DNA of 64,000 nucleotides, from positions 310,001 through 374,000 of the forward strand of contig NZ_JAEFCB010000002.1 in the NCBI RefSeq assembly GCF_016405905.1. The letters run 5' to 3'. The notes beneath the pieces were generated by a model. That model searched no databases, had not been told where the DNA came from, and saw nothing but the letters and a program-made list of their open reading frames with translations. Position 1 is the stretch's first letter; each line of letters begins with the position of its first letter. Positions 1 to 9,170 of the stretch are shown here, one piece after another. This DNA comes from Variovorax sp. IB41. GTDB taxonomy: Bacteria; Pseudomonadota; Gammaproteobacteria; Burkholderiales; Burkholderiaceae_C. A program made the position numbers and the translations under genes.

Positions 1-288
1 GGTGAGGTTCAGCACGGCGCGCATGCGCGGCGCGAGGCGGCCTTGCACGCGGACGGCGAGCGCATCGCTCAGTGCTTGCGGCTGTACTTCCGTTGCTGCG
101 AGCTTGCCGGCCACCGCACGTGCGCGAAGCCCTTCGAGCAGCGCGCGCGCTTCACCGACAACGAGGGTGCGGCCGTGCTCGGCCAAGAGGGCACGCGGCG
201 CATCGGCGCGCAGCAGTTGATCGACAGAAGGCAGATCCTGGGGCCTTGCCGTCGAGCCGTGGACCACGGACTCTTCGGGCGCTGCCAT
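1..288 (-). CDS. selA: SelA, L-seryl-tRNA(Sec) selenium transferase (N-terminal part, runs off the window)
   Basis: SelA is the PLP enzyme that converts Ser-tRNA(Sec) to Sec-tRNA(Sec) using selenophosphate in the cytoplasm. Only the first 96 codons are inside the window. They resemble the SelA N-terminal domain: an opening LPSVDQLL, a helix around LLAEHGR, and a fragment ending VLNLT just before the family's conserved glycine-rich segment. The ATG at 288 overlaps the fdhE stop by one base (TGATG), so the two are translationally coupled in the fdn operon. That a selenocysteine synthase follows a UGA-containing formate dehydrogenase supports both calls. The PLP lysine lies beyond the edge and cannot be checked. 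Confidence 0.85.
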   Translation of the reverse strand, partial: MAAPEESVVHGSTARPQDLPSVDQLLRADAPRALLAEHGRTLVVGEARALLEGLRARAVAGKLAATEVQPQALSDALAVRVQGRLAPRMRAVLNLT

Positions 289-1337
289 CAGCCGCCCCCG
301 CCGTCGTCGAGGATTTCTTCGGGGTCGCCGAACAGCAGCATCAGGTTGTGGCCGCTGCGCTGATGTCCGGCTTCGGAGACGAGCAGGTCGAGCGTGACGC
401 TCGCCAGGTCATCGGCCACAGGTTCGACCTCCGGGTCTCGCTCCATCGCGATCTGCTTCAGGTAGTGGCCGCAGCTGTCGCAGCACTCGGCCTTCACTGC
501 GCCTTCGCGCGCGCCGGTGGCGGGCAGCTCGATGCCGGGTTCGGGCGCGAGCGATTCGAAGTGGATGCCCTTGGTGCTTTCGCAGTGCGTGCACTTGATG
601 CGCACGTAGTGCCACTCGGTGCTGCACAGCGAGCAGTGCAGGTAGCGAAAGCCCGCTTCGTCCGCGCCGATGCGCGTGATGCTCGCGGTGGGCGCGCTGC
701 CGCAGCACGGGCACTCGTTGCCGGGATCGGTGCGGCCGAAAATGTTCTCGCCGTTGCGCTCGGCCACCTGCAGCACGAGCTGCGTCCAGTAGGCCTGCAA
801 GCCGGAGGCGATCAGCGGCGCAGCGGCCAGGTCGAGGCCGAACATGATGCGGCGCGAGAGCAGGTCGGCCTGCTGGTCGAGCCAGGCGTCGTCGGCGGCC
901 ACCACGCGGTCGAGCGTGTCGCGCGCCGGGCCTTCCGGGAGGCGCGCGCGAAAGAGGCCGAGCAGGCGCCGCAGCTGCGTGCGCCACACCGCATCGCGCG
1001 TCCAGCCGAAGGCGGGCATCGGCGGCTTGAGCACTTTCGCGGCGGCTTCGAGCGCTTCGGTTTCGGGGAGCGCGACGGCCGGATGGTCCTGCAGCACCTG
1101 GTGCTGCGCCTGCGCGAGATCGGCGATGAAGAGGAGGTACTCGCGCATCGGATGCGAGGCCGCGAGCTGGCGCAGCCGCAGCTGCCGGTCGGAGAACACG
1201 GCCGCGCGCACCGGCAGGCGCAGGAACGGCATCTGCCGCCCCGCCTGCATGGCGATCTGCTCGGGGTCGAGGACGCGCGTGGTTCGGATCGGTGGCGGCG
1301 TACCGGTGGGGCTCGTCATCGGCGCAGTATCACTCAC
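288..1337 (-). CDS. fdhE: FdhE, formate dehydrogenase accessory protein
   Basis: FdhE is a cytoplasmic iron-binding protein needed for assembly or activity of respiratory formate dehydrogenases. The 349-residue product is close to family length. Its C-terminal half carries the expected Cys-rich pairs: CPCC near residue 209, CSLC at 235-238, CTHC at 249-252 and CCDSC near 285-289. The start used is a GTG at 1337 that overlaps the end of fdnI by 8 bases; an in-frame ATG at 1319 is an alternative. It lies between the gamma subunit and selA, the order expected for an fdn/fdo operon. No frame damage is visible. Confidence 0.93.
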   Translation of the reverse strand: MSDTAPMTSPTGTPPPIRTTRVLDPEQIAMQAGRQMPFLRLPVRAAVFSDRQLRLRQLAASHPMREYLLFIADLAQAQHQVLQDHPAVALPETEALEAAAKVLKPPMPAFGWTRDAVWRTQLRRLLGLFRARLPEGPARDTLDRVVAADDAWLDQQADLLSRRIMFGLDLAAAPLIASGLQAYWTQLVLQVAERNGENIFGRTDPGNECPCCGSAPTASITRIGADEAGFRYLHCSLCSTEWHYVRIKCTHCESTKGIHFESLAPEPGIELPATGAREGAVKAECCDSCGHYLKQIAMERDPEVEPVADDLASVTLDLLVSEAGHQRSGHNLMLLFGDPEEILDDGGGG

Positions 1338-1953
1338 CGCGCGTCATTTTGCGATGCCACAGGGGATGGTTCAGCTTGGCCCATCCCTCGGTGACAGTGC
1401 CGCGCGTCATCGCGCGGATGCTGCCCTTGACCCACAGCGCGGCGTAGATGTGCGTGATGACCGAGAGGATCAGCACCACCGCCGAGACCGCATGCACCAC
1501 CACCGCGATGCGCCGCACGAGGATCGGGAAGAAGCCGACGAACCACGGGCTCCAGAACATGAAGCCCGTCACCAGCAGCAGCAAGAGGCTGATGCCGAAG
1601 GCCCAGAACACCAGCTTCTGCCCGGCGTTGTATTTGCCCACCGGCGGCATGCTGGACTTGTCGCCCTTGAGCAGCTTGGGCGCGTTCTTGATCCAGTCGC
1701 GGTCGCCGCGGTCCATGAGGTTCTCGCGCCACATCGTGAAGAACAGGAACGCGAAGCCCAGCACCATCAAAAGGCCCATGAAGGGATGCAGGATGCGCGT
1801 CCACTGGCCGCCGCCGAAGAGCGTGCTCAAGAAGAACAGGCTCGGGTGGAAGAAGGCCAGGCCCGAGAGCGCGGCCGCGAAGAACATGATCGCGACGAAC
1901 CAGTGGTTCATGCGCGTGGCGTCGCGGTAGCGGCGAAGGTAGTAGCGGGTCAT
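1330..1953 (-). CDS. fdnI: Formate dehydrogenase gamma subunit, cytochrome b556
   Basis: This is the membrane anchor of the respiratory formate dehydrogenase, which binds two b hemes and passes electrons from the beta subunit to quinone. The 207-residue protein has four hydrophobic segments (about residues 17-36, 55-75, 105-125 and 140-165) with histidines near the membrane faces in NHWF, HPF, HAVS and HIYA, consistent with heme ligation. The start chosen is ATG 1953 because GAGGAGAACGCG lies directly upstream; an ATG at 1971 would overlap fdnH and has no such site. FdnI and FdoI cannot be told apart from sequence alone; the symbol follows the Sec-containing alpha subunit. Confidence 0.92.
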   Translation of the reverse strand: MTRYYLRRYRDATRMNHWFVAIMFFAAALSGLAFFHPSLFFLSTLFGGGQWTRILHPFMGLLMVLGFAFLFFTMWRENLMDRGDRDWIKNAPKLLKGDKSSMPPVGKYNAGQKLVFWAFGISLLLLLVTGFMFWSPWFVGFFPILVRRIAVVVHAVSAVVLILSVITHIYAALWVKGSIRAMTRGTVTEGWAKLNHPLWHRKMTRGE

Positions 1954-1963
1954 CGCGTTCTCC

Positions 1964-2941
1964 TCATGCACGGGGTGCGTCGCGGGGCGGTTCGACGGGC
2001 CGGGCAGCCGATGCGGGCGGCTCCTCGATCACCACCACGTCGTCGGGCCGGCCATCGAGGTCGGCATCCGGGTGCTCGTCCTTCGGCTCGATCGGCCCGG
2101 TCTTCATGTAGTGGAAGAAGCTGCCGACCACCGCGCCGATCATCGCGACCATCGCGAGCGGCTTGGCCACGCCCTTCCAGAGCGACACCAGCGGGCTGAT
2201 GTGCGGGTCTTTCGGCAGGTTGGCGTACAGGCCCGGGCGGTCGGCATGCTGCAGCACGTACATGACGTGCGTGCCGCCCACGCCGGCCGGGTCGTACACG
2301 CCGGCGTTGGCGAAGCCCCGGTCCTTCAGGTCGACGATGCGCTCCGAGGCGTACTCGTGCATGTCCTCCTTGGTGCCGAAGTGCAGCGCGCCGGTGGGGC
2401 AGGCCTTCACGCACGCCGGCTCCAGGCCCACGCCCACGCGGTCGGAGCACAGCGAGCACTTGTAGGCCTTGTTGTCGGCCTTGCTGATGCGCGGCACGTC
2501 GAACGGGCAGCCCGTCACGCAGTTGCCGCAGCCCACGCAGTGTTCGCTGATGAAGTCGACGATGCCGTTGCTGTACTTGATGATCGCGCCCGGCGCCGGG
2601 CAGGCTTTGAGGCACCCGGGGTCGTCGCAGTGCATGCAGCCGTCCTTGCGGATCAGCCATTCGAGCTTGCCGGCCTCGGGCTCGACCTCCGAGAAGCGCA
2701 TCACGGTCCACGAGGCGGGCGTGAGGTCGTTCGGGTTGTCGTAGGTGCCATGCGTGGTGCCGACCTCGTCGCGCAGGTCGTTCCACTGCATGCACGCGAC
2801 CTGGCAGGCCTTGCAGCCGATGCAGGTCGACACGTCGATCAGCTTGGCCACTTCCTGCACCTGCGGGCGGCTGCGGATGTCGGGCGACGGCGTGGTCGTG
2901 GCCGAGCGGGCGGCGATGTCCAGGGTTTGGAGGGATGACAT
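1964..2941 (-). CDS. fdnH: Formate dehydrogenase beta subunit, four [4Fe-4S] clusters
   Basis: This is the electron-transfer subunit that carries electrons from the molybdenum site to cytochrome b. The 325-residue product shows four ferredoxin-type Cys groups: [37 protein letters not shown] and a final group starting CSLC and ending CVKACP. A single hydrophobic helix near residues 265-285 ([16 protein letters not shown]) should anchor it to the membrane, as in E. coli FdnH. A short charged proline-rich tail follows. It starts 3 bases after the fdnG stop and ends 10 bases before the fdnI start, so all three subunits are co-transcribed. Confidence 0.95.
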   Translation of the reverse strand: MSSLQTLDIAARSATTTPSPDIRSRPQVQEVAKLIDVSTCIGCKACQVACMQWNDLRDEVGTTHGTYDNPNDLTPASWTVMRFSEVEPEAGKLEWLIRKDGCMHCDDPGCLKACPAPGAIIKYSNGIVDFISEHCVGCGNCVTGCPFDVPRISKADNKAYKCSLCSDRVGVGLEPACVKACPTGALHFGTKEDMHEYASERIVDLKDRGFANAGVYDPAGVGGTHVMYVLQHADRPGLYANLPKDPHISPLVSLWKGVAKPLAMVAMIGAVVGSFFHYMKTGPIEPKDEHPDADLDGRPDDVVVIEEPPASAARPVEPPRDAPRA

Positions 2942-2944
2942 CGC

Positions 2945-5900
2945 TTATGCCTTCTCGATATTCACGGTGAACGACTTGTACTCGGGCGTCTGCGTGTTCG
3001 CATCACCCACGAAGGGCGTGAGCGTGTTCACCAGGTACCCCGGCTTCGCGATGCCCACGAACCCCCAGTGGTTCGGCAGGCCCACCGTGTGCACCGTGCG
3101 GCCATCGACCTGCAGCCCGACGATGCGCTTGGTCACCAGCGCCACGGCCTTGATGAAGCCGCGCTTGCTCCAGACCTTCACCATGTCGCCGTTGGCGATG
3201 CCCTTGTCCTTGGCAAGCTCCTCGCCGATCTCCACGAACTGCTGCGGCTGGATGATGGCCGAGGTGCGCACGTTCTTCGTCCAGTAGTGGAAGTGCTCGG
3301 TGAGCCGGTAGCTGGTCGCCACGTACGGGAAGTCCTTCGGCACGCCCAGGCGCTCCAGGTCGCCCTTGAAGATGCGCGCCGCGGGATTGGCGCGCGCCTT
3401 CGGGTTGTTCGGGTGCATCAGGTTGTTCACCAGCGGCGACTCGAAGGGCTCGTAGTGCTCGGGCAGCGGTCCCTCGGCCATGCCGGTGGGCGCGAAGAGC
3501 CGCGCCACGCCTTCGGCCGTCATGATGAAGGGGCGCACCGCCTCGGCTTCCATCGGGTTCGCATCGGGCCGGATGTCGGGCACGTCGGCGCCTGTCCATG
3601 CCTTGCCGTTCCACGCGACGAGGCTGCGCCGCGCGATCCACGCCTTGCCGGTCGCCGGATCGGTCGAGGCGCCGTTGTAGAGGATGCGCCGGTTCGCCGG
3701 CCACGCCCACGCCCAGTTCTGCACCATGCCGATGCCGTAGGGATCGGCGTTGTCGCGCCGCGCCATCTGGTTGCCCGCCTGCGTCCAGGCGCCGGCGTAG
3801 ATCCAGCAGCCCGAGGCGGTCGAGCCGTCGTCGCGCAGCAGGCCGAAGCCCGAGAGCTGCTCGCCGGCCTTGGCCGTCGGCGGCTTGCTCGGGTCCTTCG
3901 GATCGAGCAGGTCGGTGAGCGCGCGGCCGTTGTATTCCATCGCCAGCTCTTGCGCCGAGGGCGAGTGCGCGATCTTGTAGGGCCACGTGAGCTTGACGAT
4001 CGGGTCGGGGAAGGCGCCGCCGTCCTTGATGTAGGCCTGGCGCATGCGGCTGAAGATGCCCGCCACGATCTCGATGTCGCCCTTGGCTTCGCCCGGCGGC
4101 TCCGCGCCCTTCCAGTGCCACTGCAGCCAGCGGCTGGAGTTGGTGAGCGAGCCGTCTTCTTCCGCGAAGCAGGTCGATGGCAGGCGGAACACCGTGGTCT
4201 GGATGTCGGTGGTCTTGACGTCGTTGAACTCGCCGAAGTTGCGCCAGAACTCGCTGGTCTCGGTCTGCAGCGGATCGATGGTGACGAGGAACTTGAGCTT
4301 GGAGAGCCCCTCGATGATCTTCTTCTTGTCCGGGAACGAGCCCACCGGGTTGAAGCCCTGGCAGATGTAGCCGTTGAGCTTGCCCTGGCTCATGAGCTCG
4401 AAGGCCTGCAGGATGTCGTAGAGCTTGTCGATCTTGGGCAGGTAGTGGAAGGCCCACTCGTTCTCGGCCGTGGCCGCGTCGCCCCACCACGACTTCTGCA
4501 TGCTGACGAAGAACTTGGGGTAGTTCTGCCAGTAGCTCATCTGGTTGGGACGCAGCGCCTTCAGCGCCCGGGTCTTGTAGTAGTCGGGCAGGTTCTGCTC
4601 GCTGTCCCGCGCGAGCGACATGTAGCCGGGCAGCGAGTTCGACAAGAGCCCCAGGTCCGTCAGGCCCTGGATGTTGCTGTGGCCGCGCAGCGCGTTCATG
4701 CCGCCGCCGGGCACGCCGATGTTGCCGAGCAAGAGCTGCACGATCGCGCCCGTGCGGATCATCTGCGAGCCCTGGCTGTGCTGCGTCCAGCCCAGGGCAT
4801 ACATGATGGTCATGGTGCGTGTGGGCACGCTGGTGCTCGCGATGTACTCGCACACCTTCAGGAACTTGTCCTGCGGCGTGCCGGTGATGCGGCTCACCAG
4901 CTCGGGCGTGTAGCGCGAATAGTGGCGCTTCATCACCTGCAGCACGCACTGCGGGTCCTGCATGGTCATGTCGACCTTGGCCATGCCGGCTTCGTCCAGC
5001 GCGTAGTTCCACGACTTGGGGTCGTAGTTGCGCTTCTCGGCGTTGTAGCCGCTGAAGATGCCGTCCTCGAACTTGTAGTCAGGCCCGACGATGAAGGTCG
5101 CGTTGGTGTAGTTGCGTACGTACTCCGTCTGGATCTTGTCGTTGCTCAAAAGGAAGTTGATGACCCCCGCGAGGAACGCGATGTCCGAGCCCGCGCGCAC
5201 CGGTGCGTAGTAGTCGGCCATGGCGGCCGAGCGCGTGAAGCGCGGGTCCACCACGACAAGGCGCGCCTTGTTCTGCTTCTTGGCCTCGATGACCCACTTG
5301 AAGCCGCACGGGTGCGCCTCCGCGGCGTTGCCGCCCATGATCAGCACGACATCCGCGTTCTGGATGTCCTGCCAGTGGTTGGTCATCGCACCGCGTCCGA
5401 ACGTCGGGGCCAGACTGGCCACCGTAGGTCCGTGTCAAACGCGTGCCTGGTTGTCGAACACCAGCATCCCGGTCGAGCGGAATGCCTTGTGCGTGATGTA
5501 CCCGGTTTCGTTGGACGAGGCCGAGGCGCAGAGCATGCCCGAGCTGGTCCAGCGGTTGACGGTCTTGCCGTCGGCGTTGGTGGTCTGGAAGTTGGCGTCG
5601 CGGTCGGCCTTGAGCAGCTTGGCGATGCGGTCCAGCGCCTCGTTCCAGCCGATGCGCTTCCACTCGGTGCTGCCGGCCTCGCGCACTTCGGGGTACTTCA
5701 GCCGCATGGGGCTGTGCACGAAGTCCAGCAGGCCCGCGCCCTTGGGGCACAGCGTGCCGCGGTTCACGGGGTGGTCGGCATCGCCCTCGATATGGAGGAT
5801 GTCGGACACCACGTTCTTGGCCTTGTCGCCCAGGCTGTACATGATGAGCCCGCAGCCCACCGAGCAGTACGGGCAGGTGTTGCGCGTCTCGGTGGTGCGC

Positions 5901-6022
5901 GCGAGCTTGAAGTTGCGCGCCTCGGCCAGCGCCGCGGTCGGCGAGAAGCCGAGCGCCACGATGCTCGAGCCGATCAGGCCCGCGCTGCTGACACGGAAGA
6001 ATTGCCGGCGGCTTATGTCCAT
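2945..6022 (-). CDS. fdnG: Formate dehydrogenase alpha subunit, selenocysteine-containing, Mo/W-bis-MGD
   Basis: This is the catalytic subunit that oxidises formate to CO2 on the periplasmic side. The reading frame is 1,026 codons from ATG 6022 to TAA 2945, with one internal TGA at 5435-5437. Translation around it reads NQARV-U-HGPTVAS, matching the conserved selenocysteine-histidine of FdnG-type enzymes. By count the UGA is codon 196, the same position as in E. coli FdnG as remembered. The N-terminus carries a Tat signal (SRRQFF, residues 5-9) and a [4Fe-4S] motif with Cys 50, 53, 57 and 92. AGGAGG lies 8-13 bases before the start. Total length (1,025 residues) is normal for the family. A gene finder treating TGA as stop would wrongly split it at this point. 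Confidence 0.96.
5406..5437 (-). other. UGA selenocysteine codon with bacterial SECIS hairpin
   Basis: On the minus strand the UGA (5437-5435) is followed by 11 bases and then an 18-base element, GGTGGCCAGTCTGGCCCC (5423-5406). It folds as GG, a bulged U, GGCC, the loop AGUCU, GGCC, CC. The bulged U and the GU in the loop are the features that SelB recognises in the E. coli fdnG and fdhF elements, and the 11-base spacing is the same. The element lies inside the coding sequence, as is usual in bacteria. Basis: seen in the sequence, compared with the known E. coli structure from memory. Confidence 0.9.
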
Positions 6023-6110
6023 GACATGGCCTCCTGCATCGGTGAAGTCGGTTGTTTCATCGGGGTCTTCTTCTGTTTTACGTGGGAAAGAAAAACGGGA
6101 AAACGAAAAA

Positions 6111-6134
6111 AGCGGGGCCGGCCATGCGGCCGCT
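6111..6134 (-). terminator. GC-rich hairpin with U-rich tail between lipoprotein gene and fdnG
   Basis: Read on the minus strand, AGCGGCCGCATGGCCGGCCCCGCT is an imperfect inverted repeat that overlaps the stop of the lipoprotein gene. It is followed by TTTTTTCGTTTTCCCGTTTTTC. This resembles an intrinsic terminator or attenuator about 90 bases before fdnG. It could let the lipoprotein be expressed more than the fdn genes, or separate them entirely. The stem is imperfect, so strength is uncertain. Confidence 0.5.
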
Positions 6135-6429
6135 ATTTGGGTGCCGTGCCGTCGCCGCCGCTCGGCGCGGGCGTGCCGCCGGAGGAGGCACCGCCCTGGC
6201 CGCTCATGCCGCCCACGGCTGCGCCGCCTTCGGACGGGCCTTTGTGGGCGGAGGTGGGATCGACCTTGTCGCCGGAGTCGGCGGGCTTGACGCCGCTCGG
6301 GCTGGCGCCGGTGCTGGAAGAGGGCGCCGCGCCGCCCGCAGCCGCGGTGGGCTTGGGATCGCAGGCGCTCAGGAGCAAACCCAGGGCCAGGCAAAGGCCG
6401 ACGGTTTGCAAGCGCTGACATCGTGACAT
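6133..6429 (-). CDS. Small Gly/Ser/Ala-rich lipoprotein of unknown function
   Basis: A short protein of 98 residues starts at ATG 6429, preceded at good spacing by AAGGAG; a GTG at 6435 is an alternative two codons upstream. It has a lipoprotein signal peptide ending in the lipobox LLSAC. The rest is low-complexity: Gly, Ser, Ala and Pro with a few charges and no recognisable domain, so it is probably disordered. It lies upstream of and in the same direction as the formate dehydrogenase operon, separated from fdnG by a terminator-like hairpin. Similar small lipoproteins precede fdh operons in related bacteria to my recollection, but no role can be assigned. Confidence 0.75.
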   Translation of the reverse strand: MSRCQRLQTVGLCLALGLLLSACDPKPTAAAGGAAPSSSTGASPSGVKPADSGDKVDPTSAHKGPSEGGAAVGGMSGQGGASSGGTPAPSGGDGTAPK

Positions 6430-6609
6430 CGACACTCCTTGTGGGGGAAGGCGGTCCGGCTGTTTTTATGGCCTCTGGTGTTGCCGACACTGGCAACAAG
6501 ATGCTTTTTTCGCATCATGCGACAGCATGCCGCCGCGATCAAGGGCCTCGGAGGGCGCAATAACCCTTGAATCCGCCTGTCGCGTTAGGCGTCGGCTATC
6601 GTTCGCGCC
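6430..6609. promoter_or_regulatory. Divergent promoter region between the fdn unit and the YbbP-like permease, with two dyads
   Basis: This 180-base divergent intergenic region holds two perfect dyads. TGTTGCC-6-GGCAACA lies at 6479-6498, and the palindrome TCGCATCATGCGA lies at 6510-6522. Both sit 50-95 bases upstream of the lipoprotein/fdn start, a fitting place for operators. No convincing FNR or sigma-54 site was recognised. Function is inferred from symmetry and position only. Confidence 0.35.
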
Positions 6610-9126
6610 ATGACCGACTCCCTCCGCCTTGGCTGGCGCACCCTCTGGCGCGACCTGCGCGCCGGCGAGCTGCGCCTCTTGATCGTTGCCGTGCTGCTGG
6701 CCGTGGCCGCACTCACGGCCGTCGGCTTCTTCGCCGACCGGCTGCAGGGCGGGTTGAAGCGCGATGCGCGGCAGTTGCTGGGCGGCGATGCGGTGATCGT
6801 GAGCGACAACCCGACGCCCGAGGCCTTCATCGCGCAGGCCAGATCGCTGGGCCTGGAAGGCACCGCCACCTATGGCTTTCCCACCATGGCGCGGGCCGAC
6901 GACGTGCAAGGCGGCGCGAGCAAGCTGGTGGCGTTGAAGGCGGTGACCGCGGGTTATCCGTTGCGCGGCAACCTGCAGACCTCGACCACCTTCGCCGGGC
7001 CGGGCGCGATCACGCGCGACATCCCGCCGGCCGGCGAGGCGTGGGTCGATGCCTCGCTGCTCGATTCGCTGGGCCTGAAGATCGGCGACCCGCTGCTCCT
7101 TGGCGACACGAGCCTGCGCGTGGGCCGCATCATCACGCTGGAGCCCGACCGCGGCGCCGGCTTCATGAGCTTTTCGCCGCGCGTGATGCTCAATCAGTCC
7201 GACGTGGCCCGCACCGGCCTCGTGCAGCCGGCCAGCCGCGTGGGCTACCGGTATGCGGTGGCGGGCAGCGATGCGGCGGTCAAGCGCTTCACCGATTGGG
7301 CCGAGGCCAGCATCAAGAAGGGCGAGTTGCGCGGCGTGCGGCTCGACTCCTTCGAGGGCGGCCGGCCCGAGATGCGCCAGACGCTCGACCGCGCCGAAAA
7401 ATTCCTCAGCCTCGTCGCGCTGCTCGCGGCGCTGCTCTCGGCCGTGGCCGTGGCGCTGGCCGCGCGCGGCTTCGCGGCCAGCCACCTGGACGACTGCGCG
7501 ATGCTGCGCGTGCTCGGCCAGAGCCAGCGCACCATCGCGATGGCCTATGCCTTCGAGTTCGCGGTGATCGGCCTCGTGGCGAGCGGCATCGGCGTGGCGA
7601 TCGGCTTCGCGGTGCACTACGTGTTCGTGCTGCTGCTGGCCGGGCTGGTGGAGACCGCGCTGCCCGCCGCCACGTTGTGGCCGGTGGCGTTCGGCCTCGG
7701 CATGGGGCTCACGCTGCTGTTCGCCTTCGGCCTGCCGCCGGTGCTGCAGCTGGCGCGCGTGCCGCCGCTGCGAGTGATCCGGCGCGACGTGGGCGGGCTC
7801 AAGCCCGCATCGCTCGCGGTGCTGGGGATCGGCGTGGCGGGTTTCGCCGCGCTGCTGATGGCGGCGAGCAGCGACATCAAGCTGGGCCTCATCGCGGTCG
7901 GCGGTTTCGCGGGTGCCGTGGCCGTGTTCGCATTGCTCAGCTGGCTCGCGGTGAAGGTGCTGCGCCGCAGCGTCAACGAGACCACCGCGCCGCGCTGGCT
8001 GGTGCTGGCCACGCGGCAGATCTCGGCGCGGCCGGCCTATGCCGTGGTGCAGGTCAGCGCGCTCGCGGTCGGCCTCCTGGCGCTGGTGTTGCTGGTGCTG
8101 CTGCGCACCGACCTCGTCGCGAGCTGGCGCAAGGCCACGCCGCCCGATGCGCCGAACCGCTTCGTCATCAACGTGATGCCGGACCAGAGCGATGCGTTCC
8201 AGAAGTCGCTGCGCGATGCGGGCGTGGGCAAGTTCGACTGGTACCCGATGATTCGCGGCCGCCTGGTCGCCATCAACGACAAGCCGGTGACCCCCGACGA
8301 CTACGTGGAAGACCGCGCCAAGCGCCTGGTGGACCGCGAGTTCAACCTGAGCAACGCCATGGAGGCGCCTGCGCACAACAGCATCACCGCGGGCGCGTGG
8401 AAGCCCGGTGCGGCGGGCGAAGTGAGCGTCGAAGAAGGCCTGGCCGACACGCTCGGTTTGAAGCTGGGCGACACGCTGCGCTTCGACATCGGCGGCATGC
8501 AGAACGACGCGCGCATCACGTCGCTGCGCAAGGTCGACTGGGGTTCGCTGCACGCCAACTTCTTCGTGATGTACACGGTGGCGTCGCTGCCCGACGTGCC
8601 GGTCACCTACATGGGCGCCTTCCGCGCGCCCGAGACGCGCGGCTTCGACAACGCGCTGGTGCGCAGCTACCCGAACGTGACCAACGTGGACATGAGCGCG
8701 ACCATCAACCAGGTGCAGCGCGTGCTCGACCAGGTGATCCGCGCGGTGGAGTTCCTGTTCGGCTTCACGCTCGCGGCGGGGCTGGTCGTGCTCTTCGCCG
8801 CGGTGACTGCGACACGCGAAGAACGTGCGCGCGAGTTCGCGGTGATGCGCGCGGTGGGCGCGCGCGCGAGTCTGTTGCGGCAGGTGCAGCGCGCCGAGCT
8901 GATCGGCGTGGGCCTGCTCGCGGGCTTTCTCGCGAGCATCGTGGCCTCGGTGATCGGCTGGGGGCTCGCGCGCTACGTGTTCGAGTTCACCTGGACCGCA
9001 TCGCCGCTCGTGCCCGTCGCGGGCGCGCTGGCCGGCGCGGTGCTCGCGCTGGCGGCGGGGTGGTGGGGCCTGCGCGACGTGCTGCGCCGGCCGGTGGTCG
9101 ACACGCTGCGCCGCGCGGCCGAATAG
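6610..9126 (+). CDS. FtsX-like ABC transporter permease, YbbP type
   Basis: This large inner-membrane protein (838 residues) has the two-FtsX-repeat layout of YbbP. There is one N-terminal helix (about 23-43), a long extracytoplasmic region, a first block of three helices (about 255-375), two central helices, a second helix pair and extracytoplasmic part, and a final three-helix FtsX block near the C-terminus. YbbP-type permeases work with an MJ0796-like ATPase (YbbA) in moving envelope substrates or in mechanotransmission. No ATPase gene is adjacent: the previous gene is divergent and the next is an unrelated AAA protein. The ATG at 6610 opens directly on a conserved-looking amphipathic segment. 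Substrate is unknown. Confidence 0.85.
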   Translation: MTDSLRLGWRTLWRDLRAGELRLLIVAVLLAVAALTAVGFFADRLQGGLKRDARQLLGGDAVIVSDNPTPEAFIAQARSLGLEGTATYGFPTMARADDVQGGASKLVALKAVTAGYPLRGNLQTSTTFAGPGAITRDIPPAGEAWVDASLLDSLGLKIGDPLLLGDTSLRVGRIITLEPDRGAGFMSFSPRVMLNQSDVARTGLVQPASRVGYRYAVAGSDAAVKRFTDWAEASIKKGELRGVRLDSFEGGRPEMRQTLDRAEKFLSLVALLAALLSAVAVALAARGFAASHLDDCAMLRVLGQSQRTIAMAYAFEFAVIGLVASGIGVAIGFAVHYVFVLLLAGLVETALPAATLWPVAFGLGMGLTLLFAFGLPPVLQLARVPPLRVIRRDVGGLKPASLAVLGIGVAGFAALLMAASSDIKLGLIAVGGFAGAVAVFALLSWLAVKVLRRSVNETTAPRWLVLATRQISARPAYAVVQVSALAVGLLALVLLVLLRTDLVASWRKATPPDAPNRFVINVMPDQSDAFQKSLRDAGVGKFDWYPMIRGRLVAINDKPVTPDDYVEDRAKRLVDREFNLSNAMEAPAHNSITAGAWKPGAAGEVSVEEGLADTLGLKLGDTLRFDIGGMQNDARITSLRKVDWGSLHANFFVMYTVASLPDVPVTYMGAFRAPETRGFDNALVRSYPNVTNVDMSATINQVQRVLDQVIRAVEFLFGFTLAAGLVVLFAAVTATREERAREFAVMRAVGARASLLRQVQRAELIGVGLLAGFLASIVASVIGWGLARYVFEFTWTASPLVPVAGALAGAVLALAAGWWGLRDVLRRPVVDTLRRAAE

Positions 9127-9170
9127 GCACCGGCAACGACGTACAGTTTTTTTCTTTCGCGATCGGCAAG

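Noticed and set aside
5435-5437. In-frame TGA in fdnG read as a nonsense mutation
   Set aside because: Both sides continue the FDH alignment without loss, the codon falls on the conserved Sec residue, a SECIS follows and selA is in the operon.
72-6418. Long open frames on the plus strand opposite the fdn operon (for example 72-1394 and 3068-6418)
   Set aside because: They are Arg/Ala/His-rich antisense frames produced by high third-position GC, without motifs, and lie opposite proteins with clear family matches.
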